From NCBI GenBank assembly GCA_011037195.1, contig JAAEAF010001556.1, positions 62,001 through 126,000 on the forward strand: a stretch of DNA of 64,000 nucleotides, written 5' to 3'. Of the stretch, positions 1 through 13,015 are shown in pieces. Origin of the DNA: Triatoma infestans (taxonomy: Eukaryota > Arthropoda > Insecta > Hemiptera > Reduviidae). Positions within the stretch are counted from its first letter, which is position 1; every line of letters begins with the position of its first letter. The notes under the pieces are model-generated. The model was given only the letters and a program-made list of their open reading frames with translations. It made no database searches and was not told the origin of the DNA. The position numbers were made by a program, and so were the translations under genes.

Positions 1-50
1 AAGTTACCTTAAAATCTTCCCACCTACTATCTTTTAAATAGTATTAACCC

Positions 51-278
51 TATGGCGCAACAGCCCATGAAGGGCCAGGTTTGTATTGGGGGACGTGTGG
101 TAAGCACGCCGCAGTTTCCGTTTAGTTCCGGCCTTCGCTATCTAGGGCACCACTAACTGTAGCTTCCCACTTTTCATCACGATGCTCCCCCTCAACACCG
201 ACTTTGCCCTCACGGGAATCAAACCCTGAATTCTCGACGAAGGCGAGTGCCCTAGCCACTAGACCAACGCTTGAGGGC
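51..278 (-). repeat. tRNA-derived SINE, family A, copy 1
   Basis: The right end, read on the minus strand, is a tRNA-like head. A box-A-like stretch follows GCGTTGGT, the body contains an anticodon-arm remnant, and box B reads GGTTTGATTCCCG. The rest, ending at TATGGCGCAACAG, is shared with copies at 47.7 and 48.4 kb. The anticodon arm in the best copy (CTCGC, CTTTCGT, GCGAG) suggests a Glu-like (TTC) ancestor. The copy is a retroposon and not a working tRNA, since no acceptor stem closes. Confidence 0.8.
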
Positions 279-2049
279 TAAATAGTATGAACTGTTGTAG
301 AAAAATATAAAAAAATCCTTTTATAGTTCTCGTGGATGTCACATTTCTTACACTCTCCATAGAAAAAATCTAAAGTCGAATATGTAAAGTGGGAAATTTA
401 ATAAATAACTATTATTTCAAGACTCAAGAAAACTTTATCGCCAAAAATCATTATTATAGTGTATTAGCTACTCCCATGCTTAACACATCTGACTTAGCTT
501 CACATCCCAATAACCGTACTACACCTTCGCTGACGATTTCCATACATACTGAATCTAACCTTAACAATTTGCTCTCTACAATCCCACTTAAATGCTATAA
601 ACTCTGGCTTTAGAAATAGCGAATAAAAAAATTAATCTACATAAATCAAAATAGATAGCTTTCACTCTAAATCAAACAACTCTTTCACCTGTCTATTTTA
701 TATAATTTAGGTATACCTTCGGCCATATGCAGTATTTGGACTGAACCTCACACGAGATCTCCACACAAGATCTGGTGTATTGAATTAAATTTAAAAAAAA
801 AAAAAGAAAGGAACAAAATCTTAAAAAGATTATCTGACCATCGCAAGGAACTAAATATTTCGCAACAAATGACTTTATCTATCTCTTTTAGCAACTTACA
901 GACTTAAACTTTATGGAACTGCTGCATGATCTACATTAACCAAAACATACTCTCCAATCTAAGATCCTCCGCCATATCGTACACATCCGCTACAATCAGT
1001 AAACTATCCACACTGACCCCAAAATTCCACCGGTTTCCGTACATACCAAAACCTGTTACAATGGAGACCACATCAACAATTCTTATCACATGTTAAACCT
1101 TTAGCAATAAATTTATCCTCCACAACACTTCCTACTAAACCTCGCAGACATCGTTGTCCCTGTAACCAATGATGATCATTACTGGATTGACCACCATTCA
1201 CGATTTTTACTCCTTGAAAGTAAACCTAATGAGGGAGAATTTATTTACATAAGTAGATGCTCCACTTAAGCAAAGTAACTTTAAATTTACCTTATAATTT
1301 AAAAAAAAATTATGAAAATTGTTAACTGTTACTTAGAAAATAAAAAAATAAAAATAAGCTGGATTTGATAGTGAAATTTATCGTTCATGATGGAAATAGA
1401 AGGATCCGATCCATTCAGAGAAGTATAAATATTGCTCGAACAGCCTAAAGAGAACTAGTTGGCTATTTTAAAAAGGTTTAGAGTGGGGGTGTAAAATAGT
1501 GGAGGTAGTCGTTCAAGTGTGAAGACCTTCACAGTCATGACTGGCAGTTTAGTAGCACTGTATTCCATTAGCAATTCTAAAAATAATGAAAATTAAATAG
1601 AGCAATTTAAGAAAGAAAAAAACAGAAGAAGGTTGTTAAGTTAGGTATTACCTAACTGTTACCTCTGACTGGATGATAGGTAATTTAGGGTTGCTAGGCA
1701 ATGAAGAAACGGACCAGATATGATACAAGTCCAACTTCGAAGAAAATATGCCAAATATAATGGTAACAATCGCATTAAGAGAAAGTAAAGTGACTGTATC
1801 TTACCGGCATGTTTTTATTTCTTACACTTACTCTTGCTATACTGAGAGCGTTATTACTCTAGTTACTCTTACTCGCCTTACTCTTGCTATGAATTAGCGC
1901 GATCGTGTCAAATAGAAGCATAGAAGTTCACCAGAAATACAAAGTTTGAGACATTAAGTGGTAAAAAACGTTTAGCTAATCGTTAAGGGACAGAAGATCC
2001 GACACGTCGTTCTCAGTCAAACGGTTATTTCACTTTACTGAAGGGTTTC
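279..2049. other. AT-rich, nothing recognised
   Basis: Short chance frames only. A mildly repetitive CTTACTC-rich stretch at 1830-1890 may be a decayed simple repeat. Confidence 0.3.
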
Positions 2050-2140
2050 TTTTTTCATTTTTACTTTCTCTTACTCCTAGTTAAGAGAAAGTATTGAGAT
2101 CGTGCCAAATTTTCGAAATTGAGTTTTCACTAGAAAAAAT
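2050..2140 (-). repeat. Family I dispersed repeat, terminal fragment
   Basis: TTTCTCTTACTCCTAG and GATCGTGCCAAATTTTCG mirror the family's right end at 51.6 kb and 57.5 kb (AAAATTTGACACGAT and AATACTTCCTC). Confidence 0.6.
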
Positions 2141-2285
2141 ACTTCACTTTCCCTGTAATCATTGATAACCAAAATTCAGCCTTAATTTAGCAATAATTCT
2201 TCAGAAATAAGTTACACTTTTTCCTTTCAACATATTCTTCACAGAACAATCCAGTAATAAATAAAGTTAATTGTTGTTGTGTTGT

Positions 2286-2648
2286 TTGGTTTCGCAGAAC
2301 TGGAAAGCATCAGAGACATTTTCCGTGGTAGCCTGCTTCATTTTGTAGTCATCGATCGGTTTCGGGCGTTCGCCCATCTTCAGAATGCGTTTGTCAGACA
2401 GTGTGATAACCCAGACTTACATAAAGGAATAGAGACTTGCAAAATTTAAGGAAAATTTGCCCCTTTAACAACCCAAGCACGTGTTCCTTTGACCTAGTTT
2501 AAGACTTTAGTTTTGAAATACAATTAAAAAGATCAGTCAGTGTATAAACTGAATTTGCTCTGTGCAAGTCTGTGTTATCACACTGTCTGACAAACGCATC
2601 CTGAAGACGGGCGAACGCCCCCACAAAACGGAAAATGTCTCTGAAAGT
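2286..2648. repeat. Foldback repeat family D, copy 1
   Basis: Two inverted arms of about 100 bases flank a unique centre of about 150 bases. The left arm starts near GGAAAGCATCAGAGACATTT; the right arm ends near GGAAAATGTCTCTGAAAG. Each arm holds GGGCGTTCGCCC or its complement. The hammerhead-like core is best on the minus strand at 2353-2388; in the right arm the GAAAC element is lost. Confidence 0.78.
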
Positions 2649-4049
2649 TAATTGTATTTTGGTATACATGCTCCCCTAGAAGAAATCCATAAAAAAAAAT
2701 ATTATAGCAACGATTTTGTAGTAAACATTATTCAAGGACATATAAGCTTATTATTCTACTCTTTCCATTACTTTACTAAAAGAGGTTATATTCCCTGAGG
2801 CTCAAAGGCATTATTTTACGCTTGAATCTAGGTACAATGTCTCTCAGTAGCTTCTTTTTGGATCATTTCAAAGCTTTTTGATAGTAAACAGATTCCAAAT
2901 GTTCTGCAAACCTTTGTAAGACTTAGGATGAGCCTCCTAAGGTAGATTGCCTTCACTAATACCAATATAAACATCAAACCCACTGACAATAAGCACAGAG
3001 ATGAGCTAAATAATGTAACCAAACAACAACACAGGAAAATGTTAACCAAATGCAAAATCTTTCTCTCTCTCCCCCTCTCCCAAGTAAGCTTTTTATATTT
3101 CTCTTAAATAAAACTGTTTTTATGCAAAAAATAATTTAAAACAATTTAGAGTGCATCATCACAGCAGCATTCAAAACTATGTTGTTTGTTTTAACCAATC
3201 TGTTTTTAGATGTCTTCCTCTTTAGTTTCACTTCATTCAATTATTATTAATGTTACAATAATTCTTCAATTTTAAGAAGAATTGAAGTGGCCTTCAGACG
3301 GTGAGTAAATTATATTGAATATATTTTTGGCTACGGCTTGATTGAACCTACCATAGTGGGTGGAAAATACATTCATCAAATTGGGGATTTATATTTTGCT
3401 GGGCACACACACACTCAAAACTGAATTTTGTACGATCACAAAGTAAATATAACGCGTGTTTTATAACATCGAAAGTTATAAATTTAGAACATATTTGTCT
3501 TATTTATATATATTCGAAGATATGATAATGGTAGAGGGAAGCTTAACGCCTCAAAATCCCAAAAAATCAATTTGAAAAATGACAATGTTGCGAACAAAAA
3601 TGACAGAACAATTCAGTTATATTTATGTTCCAATCTGATGGAAAATTATTGGAGTCGTTTTTTAGAATGTTGCAAAAAAACAATTGAAATTCCATTTTAT
3701 GTTGAGGGATTTTGGCCGAAATCTGATGATACACCATGCAAATTTATTTCTAATATTGAGATAATAAAAAATGGAAACAATAAGTCAAAACTTTTAATAA
3801 TTTTTCACTGAAGAAGACTTCATAAGGCAAAAAAAAGTGCCTTAATAAAAATTAAAAAAAAAAAAAATTGAATTAATTAATAAATGTTGCTTACTTAAAG
3901 GTGTATAGTGAAGGGTGAAAGAAAAGGAAAGTGATAATAAAAAATTCCCCACGGAAGTAAAACTCAATTACATGGTGTTAAATTTGTTATAGGAAAAGTA
4001 ATAAGATATTGATGGATGAAAGGCTGAGCTAGTGAAGAAAATCAAATAT
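2649..4049. other. AT-rich, nothing recognised
   Basis: One 79-codon plus-strand frame (3572-3811) has low-complexity, Lys/Asn-rich composition like the background. I do not call it a gene. Confidence 0.3.
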
Positions 4050-4378
4050 CTCATACTGCCGACAACAGCAGAAGAATAGCAACTTACAACAAGATCTCTG
4101 GCGAGAGAGACTGAACAGTGTTAGGTCACCGCCCATAAGCGCCGGGAGTATATAGAGAGAGTAGTGGAGGCCCGGTCGATAAGCTCCAGAGTCCATTCAT
4201 ACCAGACTAAAACAGTATACCTACTATACAGTATACTACTACACCAGACGGGTGGTGGGTTAGTGAGAAAACCACCTCCCTTAGGGTAGAATTGGCCAGA
4301 CTGGTGCACGAATTTCACGGAACTAAAACAACAATACTGAGCTGTAGCCACTCCCTATAGAGGTTACCCAGAATTACA
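4050..4378. other. GC-richer island, possibly a solo LTR
   Basis: Clearly less AT-rich than its flanks. On the minus strand it contains CTCTATATACTCCCGGCGC, a TATA-like box. A small palindromic cluster, GTATACC/TATACAGTATAC, lies at 4215-4235. No TG...CA boundaries or duplications are certain. Confidence 0.25.
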
Positions 4379-5049
4379 AGTATATTTTAACAAAACCAGG
4401 TCACCAAGTTTCATTGTTTAAGTGTATACTTAAAGTTCTCTACAAGGGATGGGTTGGAATAATGTTTAAAGAAACAGTATGCTTTAAATTTTCAAGATAT
4501 AGTAGAATTCAATTCTAGAAATGGCTATTGTATTTTATTGTCGGTTCTACTTACCATTTACAAGATTCTACTGATTTAATAACAAAGGATCTACACTTGG
4601 ATTCACGCACTTGAACTTCTATTTTACATTAAACATTATTCATGTCTGATCCTGCTTCCATCATAACATGATTTTTTGCCTTTAATTCTTCTGAATGATA
4701 CTCTTAAATCGTCTGAGTGTGATTCACTCAAGTTTATGTTAAGACGTTGGTTTCTAGTTTTAAAATTTCTAACACATATACTAACCGACTGATTGTTTAA
4801 AAATATTCTTTGACAGAAACTTTAAAATTGGAAGCCAACGTATCTAAACAAGAGTGATAAATCAGTCTCTGATGATGGATAAAAATCCAAACCTGGCAGA
4901 ATTAAGGTATAAGAAGCATGCTAAGACGATATAATCTCAGATATTGTCTAGCACTACGGATCCTAAACAGAGACAAATTGTAATGGAAGAAGCAAATGGG
5001 GAAAATTGAAATAATTCTGGAAATTTTTTTTTATGAATTTTAACTTTAA

Positions 5050-5745
5050 GTTTATTATTAGTGCGGTGAAATGAAATTAGAACTGTTTGGGTAAAAATCC
5101 AGGTACGATACAACCGTTAGTAGAGAGGTCGAAGAACTCAGTACTATTGTCTTTTAACCCCCTTCTAGGGCAGACTACCTACCATCTTGAAGACCTACTG
5201 AAGTATAATCATCCCCTCTACCAATGGGGCGAAGTTTATATATTAGTGTTAGCAACACTCACACCAAGACATCTGTCCTAGTGTGCGACCTTGGTTAGTT
5301 CGGTGACCAGCGATTTAGGTCAGTGGCCAATTTTATCGGTGCTTGCTTTGATGTAAAGTATTGACCCTTGGTTTTGTTTGTTTGGCCGCGGCCTTGCCTT
5401 GAAGACACCGCTACTAGTTATAAATTATTCTTTCTTTTTGTTATATGTTGTGAAGGTTTGTCATTGCTATTCATTACATCATCCATGGCATGGGGATGAT
5501 TATACTTCAGTACGTCTTCAAGATCGTTATACGAGCAGCGTTCCGCGCCCCTATACAGGTTTTACTTATACTTATTTCCTTAGTTGTGCATCTTAGTTGA
5601 TTTGTTTTAATCATTCTAAATTATTAGTTGTTATCTCCTATTTATTTCTAAGTATTTCTTGTTAATAGTTACCATTACTCACGTTTAAATTATTGTACAA
5701 ATACAGTCTATTTTATAAATTCAGTGTTAATAATTCGAGCACTAA
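5050..5745. other. GC-richer island, possibly degraded LTR sequence
   Basis: Contains small open frames without recognisable domains and a run of moderately GC-rich sequence (GGCCGCGGCCTTGCC near 5383), ending in AT-rich DNA. It may be a retroelement LTR or leader; there is no paired copy in the window to test it. Confidence 0.22.
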
Positions 5746-5859
5746 CTTCCAAAAATCTCTAAACTAACTTCCGCCCTCTTCAAGACATCTACTACATACC
5801 ATAGGAATCACAATAAACGATTCCACTACAAGGCGATCTAGCCCTACAGAAGAACTGTT

Positions 5860-6080
5860 ACCGACACTAGTCAGTCAACACATCACGTACTTTCTATTCT
5901 CAGCCAGCCTGTCTCTCACTCGCTACCTTATTTCTCAAATATCATACTACCAATGTAAAGTCCTCTTAATTGTAATAGTATTCAGCGCATCTAAAAATGC
6001 ATTTCTTTCACTCCTAAATCATCTTCAATTCTCTCCTTCTCACAGATCTACCACACTGAGAAACAACTAGCTAATGAGCC
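5860..6080. repeat. Family C dispersed repeat, copy 1
   Basis: CTCAGCCAGCCTGTCTCTCA, CTCGCTACCTTATTTCTC, ATCATACTAC, GTGTAAAG-like and TATTCAGCGCATCT blocks recur at 9.5 kb. Confidence 0.55.
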
Positions 6081-6374
6081 AAGTTTAAAGTATCATGTTT
6101 GAAAGAAATATGTCAAACATATAATCTGAAATAAATAAGTGAAGTCTTGGTGAGGGTTTGTGGATTGAAAAGCTCAATTACAGCACTCTGGATTGTGTAT
6201 GTCTGGTGCATAAAGAAACTAACTTTCTGATCAAAATTTCAAAAACTTAAAATCGTAAATAGCTCGAATTTCCTTTTTGAAACCGAAAGTTTCGTCTAAA
6301 GTACCATTTCAGTTTATTTTACTATTCTATCATTTACAATATATTAATTAGAAATAAATGTAATGCCGGCCGGC

Positions 6375-6540
6375 ACTCTTAAATAAAGAGTTTTGCCTGC
6401 CTCTGTCTTGGTGTACTCTCCCACCAATGCAGACGCTGTACTTCTATCCAACCTTGATAGAAGTTCGAATTAGGCTCCGAGACAATCCGCAGAAGGGTTC
6501 GGGGCCTAAAAAGGTTCCTTCCAACCGTCCCTTACCAGGG
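6375..6540 (-). mobile_element. LINE fragment, same family as 31.5-32.0 kb
   Basis: The minus-strand reading contains GAACCCTTCTGCGGATTG and GCCTAATTCGAACTTC, matching 31743-31785 on the plus strand just after the RNase H motif. It continues to a shared TTTAAGAGTGCCGGCCGG end. No open frame survives. Confidence 0.6.
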
Positions 6541-7729
6541 CATCCATATTCTATTGTAGTTATTATATATTTAGAACGTGGGTTTATCTATATAAATATA
6601 ACAATTCTGTATTTTAAGCAAAATTAGCGATTATAATAGTTTGAGCTTATGTAAATAATATAAATCTGATATAGTAAAAAATATATTCCTAACCTATGTT
6701 AGGGGAACATTAAACATGACACAACTATGGACGCTATTTGATCTAATCAAAATTTACATCAACCATTGTAAATTTTTATTGGTAATTTATATTAATAGGG
6801 TTTATAATAAAAAAGTTTAATAACTGACTATTTCAAAGTGGACCAAATCAAATATCTATAATCACTAACTCCCAACAAAACTAAATAGGTTGTAATTCGA
6901 TTAATGAAATATTAAAATAGATTTGTAAAGATGGTAATTTGTTTATCAATAAATAAACAATACTTTCTTAAAACAAGTTGCAAATCAAAGGTAGATTGAA
7001 AAAAATAAAATGGGCATGCAGCCAAGCAGAAACAGTAATTTTTATTGTAAAAAGAGTTTGTTGACCTACAGTAAATTAAATAAAAAAAAGTAATATATAC
7101 CAACAACTAAGCACTAATAAAATACACACAGAATGTACACAGTTTGGAAACTGTGGTATTTTGTTAAAAGATTTATTTTAAATTCTCGGTCCCAGGCACA
7201 ATCCGGCCAGGCACTTATTTCTCTTTTACACTGTTTAAACTCTAATAAATATATCACAGTATAAACTACATTGTACTGCAAAATTTACAATCACCCTGTT
7301 AGAATAGAACTTTCCTTTATATTTTCTAATAAGAACAGTGGCCATTAGTTATTATTTTGAAACAGAACTTTTTATAATTACATTTGAGAAAAGTACTTTT
7401 TTATTTAAATTTATTTTTATTTAGAATAATCTCCAATAATATTGCGAATTAGTAATTAAAAAATATTTCGTATATTTGAGCCCAAATTTAAAAAGCAAAT
7501 GTGTAATAAATTCACAGACTTTCACTTATTGCAATTAATATAATTAGTAAACTGGCAAATGTTATTCAAACTTGGAAATTGCACGCAAAGTTGGTACACG
7601 AAAATATAGACGACACTGATATTAAAAAAAAAAAAAAAAATCGTGTACTCAATTAATCCAAGTTCCTTAGAGTCATTTTCGAGAAAATTCCAAAAATAAA
7701 GAAACATTCCATAAAGTTAAACTTCCGAG
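6541..7729. other. AT-rich, nothing recognised
   Basis: A/T runs only, with no repeat or coding signature. Confidence 0.3.
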
Positions 7730-8290
7730 TAACCGATTTGCTTCAAATTTGAAACTGGAGCAGAGCTTTTAAAGTATCTTAATATTACATAGGAGACATT
7801 GCCATATTTACATTTTATTGATGTGGCATTTTAGAGGAAAGCTTAAGTTTGCAACACCCTCAGGCCCTCCAAAAAAAAAAGTTTAAAGAAAATCGAGAAA
7901 AACTAAAAAAAACTATATATTAATGTCGCACTTCCGGTTGGAACATTTTGCCCGAAATCTTCGTGTCAGATGCGGTAGGGTAACCTAAACGGAATACCAA
8001 GTTTGATCTTCTGCGAGAGTTTTCGTATTTGAGATATTTTTATTAAGAGGATCTCAAAACATGTATTTCCAGTGAACAACTCAATTTCGGAAGATTATCG
8101 TTCGCAATACTGCCTTTTACAAAAAAAAAAAAGTAAAAATAGTTCAAACCATTTTTCGAGGAATAGGTCAAAACTAAAAAAAAAAAATTTTTACCGAAAC
8201 TTTCGTGTAGAATCCCTTAGCAACAGCTAAATGGAACATTGTGTTTCTCTAATTCTTCGAATTTTCAAACATTTTGTTCGCACAAACAGA
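7730..8290 (+). repeat. Family I dispersed repeat
   Basis: Contains CGCACTTCCGGTTGG, CCTAAACGGAATACCAAG, TTGATCTTCTGCGAG and GAGATATTTTTATT in the order seen at 51.0 and 57.1 kb. It has A-rich interruptions and no coding frame. Confidence 0.68.
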
Positions 8291-8429
8291 AGCAGAATGT
8301 AATAGGATCCAAAGAGAGGGATCTAAAGCAGAGAGAGAGAGACACACACAAAATTGAGAATCTCACTCGCTACTTAGGCCAGAGACTAGAGTAGAGACTC
8401 TGCATATATACAGCTGTGCTAGCCCTAGA

Positions 8430-8582
8430 AGAGAGTCTCTAGAACAGTTTATGCAGCAGTTAAAACGCGTCAGCAACCAACTACGATCTTTCTTTTTACT
8501 CAGTCTAAATCTCTCGCAACCTAATTTCTATTTACGTGTAAAGTCTTCGGAATTTTGTTTTTATTATACTGTATTCAGCAAT
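8430..8582. repeat. Family C-like repeat, left part (target of a LINE)
   Basis: ACTCAGTCTAAATCTCTC, GTGTAAAGTCTTCGG and TATTCAGCAAT follow the block order of the other copies. It continues after the LINE at 9241-9335. Confidence 0.45.
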
Positions 8583-9240
8583 CTTCTTCTTCTTCTTTCC
8601 CTATCTCCTTTGTGCCGTGAGGCGTGGAGAAGCAACCCCAATCCAGCCCTTCCATCGGTCCCTATCCCGTGCCATCCTTCTTATCCCCATGAGAGACTCC
8701 CCTCTTGCCTGGCCGAGTTTTTCAATATATTCCTCATATATGAGTCGAGGTCTACCTCTTGCTCTCTTGCCAATGGGTCTGGCATCGAGCATTTGTTTGG
8801 CCTTGCGCCTGCCCTCCATTCTCAAAACGTGGCCAAATCATCCCAACTGTCGAGCCTACAAAATTTGCCGCGCTGGCTGTACCTGGAGATCTTCTCTAAT
8901 TCACGCATTCTTGATACACTCCCTCCTAGTTTTACCAAGGATGCGCCTCACTCAGGAAGCGCATTTCTAGCGTCGACAGCTTACTGGCATGCCTTTCCAG
9001 CACCATCCAGCGTACAGCGCCATAAAGGAGCGCAGGCAAGACTACCGTTTTATATAGTGCCAATTTAGGATCAGGGCTTAACACCTGCTTTGCAATCAGT
9101 GTGTTGCTTATTTGGTATAATACGCCGTTAGCTTTCTTTATCCTATTTAATACTTCCTGAACAATCTGCCATCCCGACTGATCACCGATCCTAGATATTC
9201 GAAGTCAGTGCCTGTCTGCAGAACTTCTCCATTGCGTATA
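8583..9240 (-). mobile_element. 5'-truncated LINE, RTE-like C-terminal region
   Basis: On the minus strand, frames encode TDFEYLGSVISRDG, then KLALYKTVVLPALLYGA, then MRMEGRRKAKQMLD, then GKRARGRPRLIYEEYIEKLG and RMARDRDRWKGW. This is the order seen after the RT domain of RTE/CR1-type LINEs. Frames shift near 8960. The 3' end is (GAA)n at 8582-8600. Flanks carry a short direct repeat (TTCAGCAAT at about 8574-8582 and 9248-9256), a likely target-site duplication. Confidence 0.82.
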
Positions 9241-9469
9241 ATTCATTGTTCAGCAATCATTCTAGCTTATTTCTCAAAAACCTTTCCCTACTAATTTCTC
9301 TACTTCTCTCATACCTATTATACAATAGAACTCTAGCTAAAAATATTTATTCATAGTCACACTATTTAAAGGGTTCCGAATCACTAAGTATCATGAGGGT
9401 CCGAATTATTAGTTACTCCCTACCTGGGCCAAATTAGGGCCTCTCTACACAAGAAAACTGTCTTTGAAG

Positions 9470-9720
9470 AGTTTAAAAACATCATCGACATCAGACAGTA
9501 AACATAATTCTACGTGATTTCTAATCTCAGCCAGTCTGTTTCTCTCTTAACTATTCTCTCGCTACCTTATTCTCTTAACATCATACACATAGTGTAAAGT
9601 TCTTGCAGTTTGTGTTTCTATTTATTATATCAATGTTCAGCACATCTACTGGTTCATTTCTTCATCATTCCTAAATTCTCTCAATTCTCTTCCTCTCACA
9701 TATTACGTCTAAAAGTGGAA
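9470..9720. repeat. Family C dispersed repeat, copy 3
   Basis: ATCTCAGCCAGTCTGTTTCT, CTCGCTACCTTATTCTC, AACATCATACACATAGTG, TAAAGTTCTTGCAG and TGTTCAGCACATCTAC match copy 1. It may be part of an LTR element; no polymerase sequence is nearby. Confidence 0.55.
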
Positions 9721-12454
9721 ACTCAGTTTCGAATATAATATTATGGCAACTATTACAGCAAAAGGAATTTATAAAATAGTTTACTAATTTAAACTGAATT
9801 CATGAGTTTAGAACTATTTTCTTTATTGATGAATGCATTAAATAGAAATGGGAAGTCCATTTTAGATTCCATGTAAAGATCTATTTCACATAATCCAAGA
9901 TTATCAGTCGATCGTACCAACCAGCCTTCATCAGTGGTCAATAACAGTAATCCTGGAACAGAGGTTAATAACCATAATAATGCTGGTAGTGATGTCCGAA
10001 AGCTTATGATAATGTAAAATATACTTTTCACAAGGATCTCAAATGGACCCACTTCTTTAAAAAAGGAAAAAAGAAATGCATTCGTCTATAATAGATAGTT
10101 CAAAAATAAAACAAGGCCATTTTCTTTTAATGTTTGCAATGGACATTTTAAAACACTTACATCAAAGCAAAATTAATGTAAATTAGAAAAATATTCTATT
10201 TGAAATATCTGCTTAAAATGCATTAATGCAGAAATCAGATACAGTATTCTCAAAATGTATCTTTTTAACATTTCCAATATTTAAACATTTTAGAGCACTC
10301 TGTACTATTTTTGTTAATAAATATAAAAAAACTTTTAAAAATTGGAGATAAATCTATAGTACGCCCACATATTGTAAATCAAGGTAAACAAGACACTAAA
10401 TTCGGTAACGAAGGTGTGTTTTTTGTGTTAGTGACATTAACGAACGTCAGTTTCACGTGAGAGTTGCACATAAATAATAAATTATGTTTAAAATAATACA
10501 CACATATAAACACCACCAATAATTTGTATAAAATTTACTAATATGAAGTTCAATAATAATTAATACCATTATTTGTCGAGCATTGCATGACTGAACACAA
10601 TTATTAATTAGTTATTATTATTCTCTATGTAGTCCAATATAAAATTAATTTCACAAAATTTGTTCATATTTTAAAATTTATTTATATTACAAATAAAGTG
10701 GAAGTAAGTAACACTTAAAGGTAGAAATCAAAATTAGAATGAAGAACATCATTAAATATATAATATTAAAGAAGAACACTAAATAAAACATTGCTTAAAT
10801 AAAAAAACTGATAAATAAATTTGAAAGATACTGAAGCAAAAATTTGTATTATTATTATTACTACCTAAAATTATAACATTAGTTAAATATCAAATTACAT
10901 TATGATACATCAAACTGAGTAAATTAATTTAAAGTCGCAGATAAAAATCCGTAGCCGGAATATGGATTATTCCATAATAGCAATGGATTATTTTATGCAT
11001 AGTAACAGCTAAGAAATTTTAAAAAATCTGATGTTAAACACTCAGACAACTTTCTCTACTCCAATTATTAAAATTTCATTTAAATAATAATTATTTAAAA
11101 CTGCATTGTGTAGAAACGTTTAGATGGGTTGGCAATGAAAAAAATGGTGGTGGGGATTATATATATATATTTATATATATATATATGCTTAAATCGACAC
11201 AGTGGGCGCCCACTTCTCAAGACTTATCAGTTTAAATAACGTAACATAGGGGCTCCAAAAATGCTAAAACCAATTTGGGGGGATGTGTCAAATAAAAATG
11301 GATAGGTTTATATCTGTGTAGTTTGCATACCAAATTTAAAAAAAAATCGTTGCAGCCGTTTCCGAAAAAAATTAAAAAAAACTATTCTGTAAAATCGCAC
11401 TCTGTTTAATTGATTTTCTTCAGATTTGAAATTCTATCAATGCTTCTGTTGTGGAACAACGAAATGGAAAAATAATAGTTTTGGAAAATAGTTTAGTAAA
11501 ATAATTTTGTGAAAATTAGCTAGTTCAAATAGTGTATTTTAGTGATGGGGAAAGAGCCAGGTATTACAATCTAGGTCAATGCAAACCAAGAGACAAAGGG
11601 CAAGAAACAGTTAGGATAAAACAATAAAGACATATCAGCATTATTTGAAAGGATTTGAACTATGAAGAGAGGACATTCCTTCAAGAGTCTGAAACAGACA
11701 TTCAAGCCAGAACACTTGCTTCAGGAATAGCTCTCTTAAACACAGTGCCAGTGATAGTGATTTGCCTTTATTCTAGATAAACATCAGATTTATTAAGATA
11801 TAGTTGTGATATTGTAAAATATTTAAATATCTTTAAAGATAATATATTTAATTTAATCTACCAGTGTTTTTTTTATTATTTTTTATTACTTCTATCTTTA
11901 TCTCAAACATACATACAAGCCCCTTCCACTAAACCGCTCGTGCTACACAAGCTACCACTACAACACTACAACAACTGCACACTAAATACATTTCACTTCT
12001 AATGTACATTAATATTATATAGGTACACATTGTACTGAAGCAACACTTTAGACGAAAGCATAATGCTACTGTACCCCTCAGAATCTTCCAAAAAAAGTCA
12101 GTAATATACAGTAAAATAACTAATGTAAAGCAATATATATTCCTATAATTATTAATAATTAGTTAGAAGATGTTGCCTATAAGCTGTCTAGTAAAATATT
12201 ATCATACTTACAAAATTAGGACAATGACAAATGTTACTCACCTGAAAAAAAAAAACATTATTTGTTAATAGTGTATGTGTAATAATTTAAGAATTATTGA
12301 AGTTAAATTATTTCATAATTTCTATATTTATTTAATTTAATATTGATATTGTTAATACAACTGAATTTTCTAACGTTGGGATTTTTGCTTCACTTAATTA
12401 CCATGATAACAATAATATTTTAATATTAATATAATAATATGTATATCAACCCGG
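9721..12454. other. AT-rich stretch with one family I fragment
   Basis: Apart from 11215-11480 and a (TA)n microsatellite at 11159-11187, no element is visible. Confidence 0.3.
11215..11480 (+). repeat. Family I dispersed repeat, partial
   Basis: GCATACCAAATTTAAAAAAA, AATCGTTGCAGCCGTTTCCG and the CGCACTCTG... TTTTCTTCAGATTTGAAATT section match the family's middle portion. Confidence 0.6.
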
Positions 12455-13015
12455 CATTGGATAGGGACCTCAACAGACTACTCTTAAAATCTCTGCAACA
12501 TACAGAATTAGCTGTTTCATGAGAAGTCTTTGTGATACTGAAAGGGCATTTAACAATGTCTCCGTTGAATCTCTTATTTATTTCTTAGTGGCCAATCCTA
12601 ATTGCCAGTGGATTGGGCCTAGTCTAAAATGTAGCACTGTGTTGTCTTCTTTGGACCGATCCACGCTGGAGGCTAGGGTTTGGATAGATCATTCATTCAT
12701 TATCACCCCTGTTAAGGACCTTGGTCTTGGCGATCTCTAGGCAAGTTGTCCGGGAGTACTTTCGCTGCAGGCTGACAACCTGGTGGTGGCGGTTAAAGGC
12801 CGTTACTCGGGAAAGGTAATGTATTCTGTAACAGCAAAGGACTGTTGAGGATCCTAACGGCTTTGAATATTATAGTGCTCACGTGAGAGATAAAAATATC
12901 GACCCTCATAAGACATAAGTTCCTTTTAAGTCGTAGGGTTGTGCAAGATTTGCTACCACCAACACTCAGTGGCATACGCATTCCATTGGTTAAAGAAGTT
13001 AAATATTGTTATAGA
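12455..13015 (+). mobile_element. R1-like LINE reverse transcriptase fragment
   Basis: Plus-strand pieces in order: CDTERAFNNVSVES (RT block with the catalytic aspartate region), LEARVWIDHS, PGVLSLQADNLVVAVKGRYS (degenerate GVLSP block and the YADD region), and RRVVQDLLPPTLSG with IPLVKEVKYC. It is interrupted by stops and small deletions, including loss of the YADD residues. Confidence 0.7.

Noticed and set aside
3572..3811. 79-residue gene
   Set aside because: Composition is that of the AT-rich background, with no upstream signal or recognisable domain.
5050..5745. Endogenous viral or LTR retroelement
   Set aside because: No gag, protease, RT, integrase or envelope motif and no paired LTR can be seen, so it is kept only as an unclassified island.
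8451..9068. 205-residue plus-strand protein
   Set aside because: It is antisense to a LINE C-terminal region that shows conserved motifs on the minus strand.
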